Source: Tritrichomonas musculus
Taxonomy: Eukaryota; Parabasalia; Tritrichomonadida; Tritrichomonadidae
Assembly: GCA_039105265.1 (NCBI GenBank)
Contig: JAPFFF010000051.1
Coordinates: 372,001 to 436,000, forward strand
DNA length: 64,000 bases
Direction of reading: 5' to 3'
Below, piece by piece: positions 1-9,415 of this stretch (positions are counted from its first letter, which is position 1; each line of letters opens with the position of its first letter). The translations under genes and the position numbers were made by a program. Under the pieces are notes generated by a model, which saw only the letters and a list, made by a program, of their open reading frames with translations, was not told the origin of the DNA and made no database searches.

Positions 1-164
1 AGTTGAAATTGAATAAAATATTCAAAAATTGAAATCTTATTGAATTTTTTGGCAAGAATTTCATTCAAAATTTTGATAAAAAACAGAATTTAATATTAAT
101 CTTTGAAACTATATTATAATACTTAATTTGTAATTTTATTAAATCTAAATTATTTTAAAATGCT

Positions 165-655
165 TTGAAGATTGATATCAAGTTTGTCACACGCTAACAA
201 TTCTTTTATAATTTCCATATTTTGCTTTTCACATGCAATATGTAAAGCTGACTTATTAAAAAAAATTTATAAGAATTTTATTAAATGATAAATATAATTT
301 CATTAAAATAATCTAAAAAAACTTTATTGAATACAAAAAAATTGAATTCTATTCAAAAAAAATTAAGTAAAATGCTATTTGAGAAAATCAATTGTAATTT
401 GATTAAAACAAAATATTAATGAAACATTATTTCAAAAAATTAGAATTAGAAACATCATTAATAAATTCGAGTAAAAACTGAATTAAATTTAATAAAGAAT
501 TTTATTGAAAAAAAAATTGATTTGAAATCTTATGAAAAAAAAACGTGACTTGAAATGCTCAAAATATTAACATTAACCTTATCGCATGACAATAAAAGCT
601 GAACAATTTCCATATTGCCATTTTCAACAGCAGAGTGCAAAACTGTCTTATGAAT
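165..655 (-). other. Two ankyrin-repeat modules downstream of the DUF3447 gene
   Basis: Read on the minus strand, about 655-540 encodes one ankyrin repeat (motif KTVLHSAVENGNMEIVQLLL) and about 260-165 another (KSALHIACEKQNMEIIKELL). Each is open for only about 35 codons and is separated from the next, and from the DUF3447 coding region upstream, by about 165-280 bases of AT-rich sequence with stops in all frames. Just before each module lies an ATGAAATT box like those in the spacers of the arrays at 11.7-13.5 kb and 42.5-43.6 kb. They are probably distal parts of the DUF3447 gene, either joined by splicing of an unrecognised type or left in a decayed gene; the series may continue past base 1. 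Confidence 0.6.
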
Positions 656-819
656 ATTTTTTTTTAAATTTCATTTAAAAAAAGTATTCAAAATTTCATT
701 GAAAAATTTGAATGAAAATTTGATTGAAATTTTTGATAGGAAATTGAATTCAAAAAAAATGACTTTGTAATTTTATTTGAAATAAATCAAATCAAAACTA
801 TATAAAAAAAATTATATTG

Positions 820-1896
820 TTATAAAACTATTGTTGAGTTAACATTGATATTATCATCTTTCAAAAGAATTTGAACAAGTGGGAAATAACCGTACTGGCA
901 CAAATCGAAAAATGCAGATTCATTTATACATTCCTTATCCATATATTCAAAATTGTAATATTTCAAACAAGTTGAAAAATACTTTGAAAGTTTTTTATCT
1001 TCAATTTCGTTCAGAATTTCATTTGCAATTTCGTGATGATGACATTTGACTGCCTCTCTGAAGCATTCCTCGTAAGTACTGTCTTCTGGCATGATTTTGC
1101 TTGTTTCTAAAACATGGAGGAACTCTGGATTCTTGCCGTGTATCGCATAGAGATATAGAGAAGGGGTCAGCTCAATGTGATTCATGTACAAATAGTGGAA
1201 AATTTTCGTTGAGCCAAAAAATGCTGAATATTCAATCAACGAAGGTGTCCTGTGAACCAGATAAGGGTTTGTTTCGAAAATTGAAGGCTGTATCGTTGAT
1301 GTTAATGAAATGTTGTTCTTTTTGACAAATTCCATGAACTCGTCAATTGAATTGTTTCTTATCAATTCGTAAAGAGGATTTTCGTTGACTTCATTCTCCC
1401 TCTTCTCTTCGAAATTTTCAGGGATTTCTTGCTGTATCTCTTCAATCATATCTTCACTGAGAAACGGTTTTAATTCTGGGAAAAAATACTGAGGATATTT
1501 GGCCGTTTTGAAATCTTTTTCTGTAAGAGTGGCTACAATGGAACGATCAACTGTCACTAACTTTTGGTCAAAGAGGTATAAAAGAATTTTTCGGTTGTTG
1601 TGAAAAACACTGAAAATTTCGAAGTTAGTAAAATATTGTTTAATTTGTGTCTTGAAAAGATCTAATATTTGATATAACTTCTTGAAAAAGTTTGGACCAC
1701 GGTGATAGTTCATTGAAATCTTAGAAAGAAGATATAGAACCGATTTAAGTTCGTGTTGATTTTCTTGAATTTTATTATGCTCAAATAAGTGGTTAAGATT
1801 GAGATAATTATCTTGATCATTTTCATCTGTTCCAATAAATGTTAGTATGCTATTTTGAATAGCTTTCATTTTCTCTAAATAGCTTTGGATTTCCAT
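820..1896 (-). CDS. DUF3447/ankyrin-type protein (5' part of a split gene)
   Basis: A 358-residue reading frame. The start is the ATG at 1896 (MEIQSYLEKM); the frame stays open upstream but has no earlier ATG. The body matches the trichomonad DUF3447 family, whose hallmark LIEYSAFFGSTKIF...LYLYAIHGKNPEFLHVLE lies near residues 220-265 and marks degenerate ankyrin-like helices. Homologues in this window begin at 25187 and 56733 (minus). The frame ends in an ankyrin-like segment (FPLVQILLKDDNINVN) and stops just where a next ankyrin repeat would start; repeats resume about 165 bases downstream. It is divergent from the kinase at 2338. The family is probably cytoplasmic and has no known biochemical role. 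Confidence 0.8.
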   Translation of the reverse strand: MEIQSYLEKMKAIQNSILTFIGTDENDQDNYLNLNHLFEHNKIQENQHELKSVLYLLSKISMNYHRGPNFFKKLYQILDLFKTQIKQYFTNFEIFSVFHNNRKILLYLFDQKLVTVDRSIVATLTEKDFKTAKYPQYFFPELKPFLSEDMIEEIQQEIPENFEEKRENEVNENPLYELIRNNSIDEFMEFVKKNNISLTSTIQPSIFETNPYLVHRTPSLIEYSAFFGSTKIFHYLYMNHIELTPSLYLYAIHGKNPEFLHVLETSKIMPEDSTYEECFREAVKCHHHEIANEILNEIEDKKLSKYFSTCLKYYNFEYMDKECINESAFFDLCQYGYFPLVQILLKDDNINVNSTIVL

Positions 1897-2105
1897 TTGT
1901 ATAAAAAAAAATTGAATTACTATCAATTTAAATTAAATTCAATTTAAAATTTGCATATAAAACGGTTAATATAAGAAAAAACAAATTGAAAATTACTTTA
2001 TAATAGCTTATAAAATAAATTAGTTATTGAAAATATATTAAATATAGAAATTATAATTAAAATATAAAGATATACTAAAAATAATACTTAATTCAATTTT
2101 TATAC

Positions 2106-2286
2106 TAAACTATTCAAAAGTTTGTTTGTAAAACAAGAACATGATTATCATAAAATATAATTTATTAACTAATTTATGAATAAAATTATTATACTTTACA
2201 CAAATACAATTCAGTTCACGACGCTAAAATATAATTCTCACAATTTAATTGAAATAAAAAGTTCAAACAAACTTTTGAATAGTTTA
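2106..2286. repeat. 23-bp perfect inverted repeat in a divergent promoter region
   Basis: Arms at 2106-2128 and 2264-2286 are exact reverse complements (left arm begins TAAACTATTCAAAAG) with 135 bases of AT-rich DNA between. They lie between the divergent starts at 1896 (minus) and 2338 (plus). No clear target-site duplication is visible. It could be a tiny MITE or a paired regulatory site. Confidence 0.7.
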
Positions 2287-2323
2287 CATGAATATAAATA
2301 AACGTATTATAAAGTTTTTGCTA

Positions 2324-2329
2324 TTCAAT
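2324..2329 (+). promoter_or_regulatory. Possible initiator-like TTCAAT before the kinase start
   Basis: TTCAAT lies 9 bases before the ATG at 2338. Trichomonad genes use a short initiator (TCA then pyrimidine then T/A) close to the ATG. This copy has A where a pyrimidine is expected, and TTCAAT is common by chance in such AT-rich DNA, so support is weak. Confidence 0.25.
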
Positions 2330-2337
2330 CAGTATAT

Positions 2338-5300
2338 ATGATAGAAAATAATATTAAATTAGACATAGATCGATATAAAATAATAAGTAAAATAGGAGAA
2401 GGTGGATTCAGCCAAGTGTATCGAGTTAAAGATCTCAAAGATGGCCATTATTACGCTGCAAAAGTTGCAAATTTTATGGTTAATGAAGAAACAAAAGACT
2501 TACAGCAAACACATTTACTTTTTCGGGAAGTTAACTTGATGTCCTTATTAAATCATCCTGCAATTTTAAGGTTCATTGGATATTATTCAACCAACTTCGA
2601 TGAAGATCCTGTTCCGACAATTATAACCGATTTAGCAACAAACGGTTCTCTTCGAAATCTCATTGAAATGGAATCTCTCGGACTTTCACATAAAAATTGG
2701 GATATTACAAAGAAACTTATCATTATCTACGGAATTGCTTCAGGCATGACATATCTACACTCACACAATGTACTTCACCGTGACCTGAAGCCAGAAAACA
2801 TCCTCATTGATGAATATCTGCATCCGATGATTTCAGATTTTGGTTTATCAAAAATAACGGATTTTCTCTCAATTAGCATGAATTTTCAATCGCAAAAAGG
2901 CCTGAAAGGGACACCTATTTACATGTCCCCTGAAATTCTGACAGATGAAAATTACTCAAAGGCAGGCGATGTCTACGCATTCGCATTCATAGTTTTCGAG
3001 CTGATGTCGGGTTTTGTTCCGCTTGGAAAAATGACGGTTTTTCAGTTAATAAAGAAAATTGTAAATCAAGGATATCGGCCAAATATCAGTGAAGATATTC
3101 CAGATGCATACAAGAAACTTATTGAAAGCTGCTGGTCTGAAAAAGCTGACGATAGGCCCACTTTTTCAGACATCGTTGAAAACCTCAAAAACAACAAAGA
3201 ATTCATCACTGAAGCCACCGATGAGAATGAATTTTACGATTATGTTGAATTCATAGATAGCTACGAGACCACTTTTGACGTTTCTAACCGAGTTGCCCAT
3301 TATGCTGACTTCATAAAGAATCATGGAAGGAAGAAAACAATTCACACATTCAATCTTAAAATCAACGAAGATGAAAACATCGAAGATGAAAACAAGGAAG
3401 AACAAAGCAATGCATATGATTTGCTGTATCCGTTGGAGGAATTCAACAAGCTTAATAAAAGTTGCCAAAGCATTGTTGAAGAAGCCAGAAATGATGCTGA
3501 AAAGGAGTTCATTATTGCTAAGTCATTAATTGAAGGTCAAAATGAATTTCCGAAAAATGTTGAAATTGGCCTTTCGTACCTGGAACAGGCAAACAAGCAA
3601 AAATACTTGGATTCAAAAATATATTACATAAGGATGCTAATTAAAGGCAACATTGTTCCTCAAAATCTCAAAAAAGCGGAGATATATTTGTCAGAAGTCA
3701 ATAGTGTTAAAGATAAACGTCTTTTTGTATTGAGAGGTTTATTTTTATTAAAATTTGACAAATACGCAGAAGCAGTAAAACAATTCCATCAAGGAATGAA
3801 TGCTGGTGATAGCGAAAGCACATACAAATATGCAAAAATGCTTTATCTAGGAAAAGGCATTGAAAAAAATAGAAAAGAAGCGTTGAAGTTTTTCAATTTA
3901 TCAAAAGAAAGAGGATTTAAAAAGAGTGAATATTTTCTCACTGCATTTAAAACATTCCATGAAATTTTTGAATTTGATAGTTTACCTGAAGAGACACAAG
4001 TGTTCCTCATATCAGTCAACATGAAAGCTTTGATGAACAATGAACAAGAATTTGATCATATTTTGATTCAATCTGAAAAAGTTGAAAAACTTTATTACAA
4101 CAAGTCACTCATATCTTCTGATTTCCACGAATGCTTGAAGAAATATAGAGACATTCATGTTGTGATTCATTATCCTATTTCAGCATTTGGAGCAATTGTT
4201 GACTTGATAATAAAAATTGATTCAATAATTCATAAAAAAATGAAAATCGGAATCATTTTTTATTCATTTCCAACACCGATTCCAGAAATTGCATTTTCAA
4301 ACGAAATAAGCTATCATATAATTGATCCTTCCACCAAAGTCATCACGAGAGATGCTTTTTATGGAAGATCGTTGAAACAAATTTCAATTCCTTCGTCAAT
4401 CATTTCAATTGAAAAAAATGCTTTCAAAGAATGCAAGTTATTGAAACAATTGACATTTGAAGATCATTCTTCGTTGATTTCAATTGGTGAAAACGCATTT
4501 TTTGATTGCAAATTGTTAGAACAAATCGTTGTTCCTGATACAGTGACATTCATTGGAGATGGAGCTTTTGGTGGATGCCAATCTTTGAAGCAAATGAAGA
4601 TTCCTTCCAAGGTTGAAGTAATTGGACCACAAATGTTTTATCGATGTCTATCGTTAACAAATTTGACATTTTCTTCTTCTGTTACTAAGATTGGAAGTTA
4701 TGCATTTTTTGATTGCAATTCATTAACTGAAATAACAATTCCTAATAAAATCACTGCAATTGAGGAGTATTCGTTCAACTCATGCTCGTCACTTAAACAA
4801 TTCACGATTGCACCATCTGTGAAGTCAGTTGGCAAGTATGCTTTCTATGGATGTTCGTTATTAACAGAAATGAAAATTCCTTCTTCTGTAAGTTCAATTG
4901 GCGAGTGTGTCTTTTATGGATGTTCGTCATTAGAACAAATAATTTTTGAAAGCATTCCTTCTTTTTCTTCAATTGGTTCTTATTGCTTCTATAACTGTTC
5001 ATCTTTGTCATGCATAACAATTCCTTCTTCTGTAAACATTATTGATAAATGCGCATTTAGCAATTGTTCGTCACTGACTCAAATATCGTTCGAAAAATCT
5101 GAAATTAAAGAAATCAACGAATGCACATTTAGCGGATGCTCTTCATTAAAACAAATAACAATTCCTCCCTATGTGAAGTCAATTGGACCAAATGCGTTTT
5201 ATGGATGTTCTTCGTTGGAACAAGTTTCAATTTCTTCTCCTCTGAAATCAATTGGTGAAGGATCATTCCAAAATTGTTCTTCATTGCAACAAATCGAGAT

Positions 5301-5784
5301 TCCTTACTCTTTGTCTTCAATTGGAATGAAAGCTTTTGAAGGATGCTCTGAATTACAGCAAATTGAGATTCCTTCCACTGTCTCTTCAATTGAGAAAAAC
5401 ACTTTCTATGGTTGTTCGTCATTGAAAGAAGTTTTACTTGACAATTATTCTTCTTTAATTAAAAAGATTGGATTGCATGCTTTTTATGGATGCTCGTCAT
5501 TAACTAGATTTGCAATTCCTAATCGAACTGTTGAAATCGGAACTTATGCTTTTTATGGGTGTACTTCATTGACTAAGGTTTCAATTCCACGTTCTGTGGT
5601 TGAAATTGGATCTTTTGCATTCATGGGATGCTCGTCACTTAAGCAAATTATTATTCCTCGTACTGTAACTCAAATCGGATTAAATGCTTTCGCAGAGTGC
5701 TCATCATTGTCAAATATTTCAGTTCCTTCTTCTTTCAATAAAAATTACATTGGATTGGCAGGAAAATCTCAAAACTTTGATTAA
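2338..5784 (+). CDS. Protein kinase with Sel1 repeats and BspA-like LRR domain
   Basis: 1148 residues, ATG start, no signal peptide. A TKL-type kinase domain fills about residues 13-285: glycine loop GEGGFS (20-25), ATP lysine K42, helix-C glutamate E64, HRDLKPEN (147-154, catalytic D149), DFG (167-169) and SPE (197-199), so it should be active. Sel1-like repeats follow at about 390-545 (for example YAKMLYLGKGIEKNRKEALK). Residues about 595-650 form a linker (VVIHYPIS...MKIGIIFYSF) also found in two other LRR genes of this window. About 21 LRR_5 (BspA/TpLRR) repeats of 23 residues run from about 655 to the end. Such kinase-Sel1 proteins are an expanded trichomonad group; the added LRR tail suggests a docking surface. 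The substrate is unknown. Confidence 0.88.
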   Translation: MIENNIKLDIDRYKIISKIGEGGFSQVYRVKDLKDGHYYAAKVANFMVNEETKDLQQTHLLFREVNLMSLLNHPAILRFIGYYSTNFDEDPVPTIITDLATNGSLRNLIEMESLGLSHKNWDITKKLIIIYGIASGMTYLHSHNVLHRDLKPENILIDEYLHPMISDFGLSKITDFLSISMNFQSQKGLKGTPIYMSPEILTDENYSKAGDVYAFAFIVFELMSGFVPLGKMTVFQLIKKIVNQGYRPNISEDIPDAYKKLIESCWSEKADDRPTFSDIVENLKNNKEFITEATDENEFYDYVEFIDSYETTFDVSNRVAHYADFIKNHGRKKTIHTFNLKINEDENIEDENKEEQSNAYDLLYPLEEFNKLNKSCQSIVEEARNDAEKEFIIAKSLIEGQNEFPKNVEIGLSYLEQANKQKYLDSKIYYIRMLIKGNIVPQNLKKAEIYLSEVNSVKDKRLFVLRGLFLLKFDKYAEAVKQFHQGMNAGDSESTYKYAKMLYLGKGIEKNRKEALKFFNLSKERGFKKSEYFLTAFKTFHEIFEFDSLPEETQVFLISVNMKALMNNEQEFDHILIQSEKVEKLYYNKSLISSDFHECLKKYRDIHVVIHYPISAFGAIVDLIIKIDSIIHKKMKIGIIFYSFPTPIPEIAFSNEISYHIIDPSTKVITRDAFYGRSLKQISIPSSIISIEKNAFKECKLLKQLTFEDHSSLISIGENAFFDCKLLEQIVVPDTVTFIGDGAFGGCQSLKQMKIPSKVEVIGPQMFYRCLSLTNLTFSSSVTKIGSYAFFDCNSLTEITIPNKITAIEEYSFNSCSSLKQFTIAPSVKSVGKYAFYGCSLLTEMKIPSSVSSIGECVFYGCSSLEQIIFESIPSFSSIGSYCFYNCSSLSCITIPSSVNIIDKCAFSNCSSLTQISFEKSEIKEINECTFSGCSSLKQITIPPYVKSIGPNAFYGCSSLEQVSISSPLKSIGEGSFQNCSSLQQIEIPYSLSSIGMKAFEGCSELQQIEIPSTVSSIEKNTFYGCSSLKEVLLDNYSSLIKKIGLHAFYGCSSLTRFAIPNRTVEIGTYAFYGCTSLTKVSIPRSVVEIGSFAFMGCSSLKQIIIPRTVTQIGLNAFAECSSLSNISVPSSFNKNYIGLAGKSQNFD

Positions 5785-6039
5785 AATTCCTTCCATAAAA
5801 AACCCCCATCTTTTAAAGTAAAACAAACATCAACTATTAACATCAATTTAATTCTTTTTTTTTATTGAGATATTTTTTTAACAACATTCTCTTTTGATAT
5901 CAAACTTTCTAATCAAAGATAATCATAAAAAATGCATAGATATTTATGAAAAATATTCTTTAAATCTAAAGGTTTTTTTTTAGAACCGATTTGAAACTTC
6001 CAAAACCTAAAAAATGATTTTTTTATGGATTTAAAACCA

Positions 6040-6520
6040 ATTGATAATGACATTAGAGTTTATTTCAAGACTCTTTTCACTTGTTGAAATAGGAAGCGAA
6101 ATTTCTCTAAGCGACTCACATCCACCATAAGGATTGCTGAACTTCGCTTGATAAATTTTCAAACGCATTTATTTGTTCTTTATAGTTAAGTGAATTGAAA
6201 ATATTTCGATTGATTGTTTTTACGTATGAATTGACTCTTTCAAGTTCATCAATTTTGTTCTTTAGAAAGCTGATTTGCTGTTCAAATTTTTGCTCTTTCT
6301 CTTGCTCTGATTTTTTTAGAGATTCGATTGCAATAAAAAGCTCGTTTTCATATTCATAAGTACGTTTAAGGAGACCCTAATTAACGAAATGAAAATCGAA
6401 TGTTTTTGAATATTTTGTGAGCAATAAATCCACATATTTCTTTCTCGATCCTTCGAAATCAACGTTGCTAAACAGTGCTGATGCTTCGCGTCCATATTTA
6501 TCAAGAATCACCAAAATTGA
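6040..6520 (-). pseudogene. Broken fragment of a BTB/coiled-coil/LRR family gene
   Basis: On the minus strand the translation contains ILDKYGREASALFSNVDF, then a charged coiled coil (KKSEQEKEQKFEQQISFLKN) and an LRR-like ISLPIS segment. It matches the central part of the protein encoded at 28568 (LDKYGGEASILFSNVDF). In-frame stops and a missing N terminus show that it is a remnant. It lies head-to-head with the LRR remnant starting at 6539. Confidence 0.65.
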
Positions 6521-6538
6521 AAAGGGAGTTTTTGAAAG

Positions 6539-7038
6539 GTGCACTCACTTGAAAAAGTATCTATTCCTTCTTCTGTAACTAGTATTAACGTAGGAGCTTC
6601 CAAAGGCTGTTCTAAACTAACGAAAATAGTAATTCCTTTTTCTATGATAAAAATAGACAAAAAAGCTTTCGAAAATTGTCCTTCTTTGAAACAAGTTACT
6701 CTTCCTCCTTATGACATTTCTATTAAAGAAAATGCTTTTGATCCAGGTGTACAATTAGTTAAATCAGAACCAAAATCATTGGAAACAGAAATTGAAGTAC
6801 CTTCATCGATGACTGAAATTGAAGATGAATCACTTTACTAAAGAAAGTAACAATTTCTGATACAATCACATGAATTGGAAAGAATGAATTTATTGGTTGC
6901 TTTTCATTAACACGAATAGTAATTCCATCCTCTGTAACAGAAATTGATGATTTTTCAATGTGTTCGTCTCTGATAGAAGCAGTGATTCCATCTTCTGTAA
7001 AATTGATTGGCAACTTTGCTTTTTGTAATTGTTCTTCA
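6539..7038 (+). pseudogene. BspA-like LRR gene fragment, broken
   Basis: The plus strand encodes about seven decayed LRR_5 repeats (for example SLEKVSIPSSVTSI, then KLTKIVIPFSM and SLTRIVIPSSVTEI). No ATG opens it. Stops after DESLY (about 6839) and within the next repeats interrupt an otherwise continuous pattern, and repeats have lost their CSSL cores. Most likely a tail cut from an LRR gene such as the neighbour ending at 5784. Confidence 0.65.
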
Positions 7039-7340
7039 TAGTAATATAATATTTTTTGAGATAATGTCGTTTTATAATTATTGTATATTGTATATTTTCA
7101 CTACTCAATTTTTCAGAATTTATACAATAACTTTGTGAGTATTTTAAATAAATAATATAAAAATTAATATTAATATTTACTAATTTTTGCCTAATAATAT
7201 TAATATTTAATTTAAAAAATAAACAAATAAAATATAATAAAAATTATAAATACAATTATTAAACTTTATTAATTTGTTATTATGAAGTTATCACTATAAA
7301 ATAATTTTATAAATTGTATATTTATTTAAAATTATTGTTG

Positions 7341-9206
7341 ATGTTTTTTCTGACTTTCTATTCTTTTTTTACACAGGTTTCGCAGTCATTATCGCCAGAT
7401 TCTAAATTATATAATACAAATCCTAATATTAATAGCATTTCATCAGATTTAAATCAAAATAAAAATACCAAAGATGAAATTACATACGAATTAGCCGATG
7501 ATGGATCAACAATTATATACAGTGGTACAGGTATGGTTACAAAAGAACAAGCACAACATGCTTTACGAAAAAAGAAAATTGTTTTTTCTGAAGGAATTAC
7601 TTCAATCCAGGGCCATGCTTTTCGACAAGTTTCCTATCCAGAAGAAGGTGAAGAAAATTATTTTGATTATGAGGAAATTGAATTCCCTAGATCACTTATC
7701 ACGATAGGCCCATGGGCGTTCGTTTCAGTCATTACAAAACTTCGCAGAATTCATTTTCCAGATTATAAACCAGGAATTCCTGAGTCCGAAATAACAGAAG
7801 AAGAACTTGAAATTTTCTATTCATTAAGAAATCTTGAAGACGCTTGTTTAATGACCAACTATTATCTTACTGATTGCAACATTCCAGGAACATTTATAAC
7901 ACTTGGGGACTCTGTTTTTAGTCGGGTTCCGATCAAACATATCAGATTAAATTCCAAATTAACCAGTATAGGAAACAATTGTTTCCATTTTTGCCCCGAG
8001 CTTACAGAAATTACTCTTCCATCGTCTATTAACAACATTGGAACCTGTGCTTTTGCTAATTGTCCCAATCTTAAAAAAATTGATTGGATCAGTCCTGTTA
8101 CAGCATTTTTTGGGTCAAATACTTTTGAATACTCCACCAGTCTAGAAGAATTCACCTTTCCTCCATCAGCCACCATTTATTCCTCTGGAAAAATTTTTAT
8201 CAATTGCATCTCATTGAAAAAGTGCGTAATGCCCGTTACACTTCTAGATTTGACACGGATTGACACCATGTTTGCTGACTGCATCAATTTGGTCTCCTGC
8301 ACCTTTCCGGAGAACCTAAAAACGGTTGGACCATCGATGTTTCGTAACACGTCGATAGAAACCGCTTTTTTACCTGAAACCGTCACAACCGTTGATGCAG
8401 CTTCCTTCAGAGATTGTCTCAAATTGAAATACGTTAATATTCCCTCAAAAGAAGGAATTTGGTTTGGAAATAACGTTTTTCAAAACACTCCAAATTTGGT
8501 CCTTCTCGTCGTTTCAGGGAATTTGACGCGAAAACTCGGGTCAAACATGTTTGGTGGCCAAACCTTTTGTTATTATGGGCTAGCAAACCAAGAATCTTCT
8601 GGAAGTGTTGTTCCTTCCTACACAAAAATTTTTGTGACTGAAAAATTCAGTAAAAAATACGAAACTTTTGGAATCAGTGTCACTTTTCCGTATGGCACGT
8701 TTGACGGGTATCCATACGAGGTCATGACGGAAGACACGTGCAAGTTTCCTGATGAATATCTGACACCTTCACCGTCACCAAGGCAATCATCGAATCCAAC
8801 AAACACACCTACTGAATCTGCCAGTCAAACCGCCACAAAAACGGTTACTCAATCAGAAGTACAATTTTTCACAGATACTGATGGTATTTCACAAGCTGAA
8901 ACTTTTTCTTCTTCTCAGGCTACCACCTCACCAACCGAAATAACCGTCACTTTTTCTGAAATTGTAACTGAGGTGCTAAAACCATCAGACAATGATCAGG
9001 AAATGGAAAAAAAGGGAAAATTGCAAACTTGGCAAATAGTTGTGATTGCTGTTTGTTCTTTCGTAGCTGTTGGAATTGTTACTGTCATCACATATTATAT
9101 AATAAGGAAGAAAAAGAAAAATGAAGAATATCCGGTCAGAATTGGAAGTTTATCTGAAGAAAATGTGGAAGAAGGTCTTGTTGCACCTTCTTCTGCTAAT
9201 TTATAA
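7341..9206 (+). CDS. BspA-like LRR surface protein, type I membrane
   Basis: 621 residues from the ATG at 7341. The frame is open upstream but has no earlier ATG, and this start gives a hydrophobic signal peptide (MFFLTFYSFFTQVSQS). Divergent LRR_5 repeats fill about residues 80-440 (for example SIGNNCFHFCPELTEITLPS). A Ser/Thr/Pro-rich stalk (about 475-555), one membrane segment (WQIVVIAVCSFVAVGIV, about 564-588) and a short cytoplasmic tail starting RKKKK follow. This is the layout of the trichomonad BspA-like proteins predicted to sit on the cell surface and bind host, bacterial or matrix ligands. Unlike the other LRR genes here its repeats are well diverged, which suggests an older, constrained sequence. 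Confidence 0.88.
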   Translation: MFFLTFYSFFTQVSQSLSPDSKLYNTNPNINSISSDLNQNKNTKDEITYELADDGSTIIYSGTGMVTKEQAQHALRKKKIVFSEGITSIQGHAFRQVSYPEEGEENYFDYEEIEFPRSLITIGPWAFVSVITKLRRIHFPDYKPGIPESEITEEELEIFYSLRNLEDACLMTNYYLTDCNIPGTFITLGDSVFSRVPIKHIRLNSKLTSIGNNCFHFCPELTEITLPSSINNIGTCAFANCPNLKKIDWISPVTAFFGSNTFEYSTSLEEFTFPPSATIYSSGKIFINCISLKKCVMPVTLLDLTRIDTMFADCINLVSCTFPENLKTVGPSMFRNTSIETAFLPETVTTVDAASFRDCLKLKYVNIPSKEGIWFGNNVFQNTPNLVLLVVSGNLTRKLGSNMFGGQTFCYYGLANQESSGSVVPSYTKIFVTEKFSKKYETFGISVTFPYGTFDGYPYEVMTEDTCKFPDEYLTPSPSPRQSSNPTNTPTESASQTATKTVTQSEVQFFTDTDGISQAETFSSSQATTSPTEITVTFSEIVTEVLKPSDNDQEMEKKGKLQTWQIVVIAVCSFVAVGIVTVITYYIIRKKKKNEEYPVRIGSLSEENVEEGLVAPSSANL

Positions 9207-9415
9207 ATTTATTATATATATATTTTATAAAAAATGAATAGTTAAGATATATTTACAATTTTGTTAACTTTTTTTAAATAAAAAACGAACATTTTCAATA
9301 TGACAAATTTCAATCTGATTTACTTTTTTCATTTTTTCCTATTTTAAATTATTTCTTTAAAATAAATGAATAAAGTAATATAACGAAAAAAAATAAATTT
9401 TTATTTTTTTTATTG

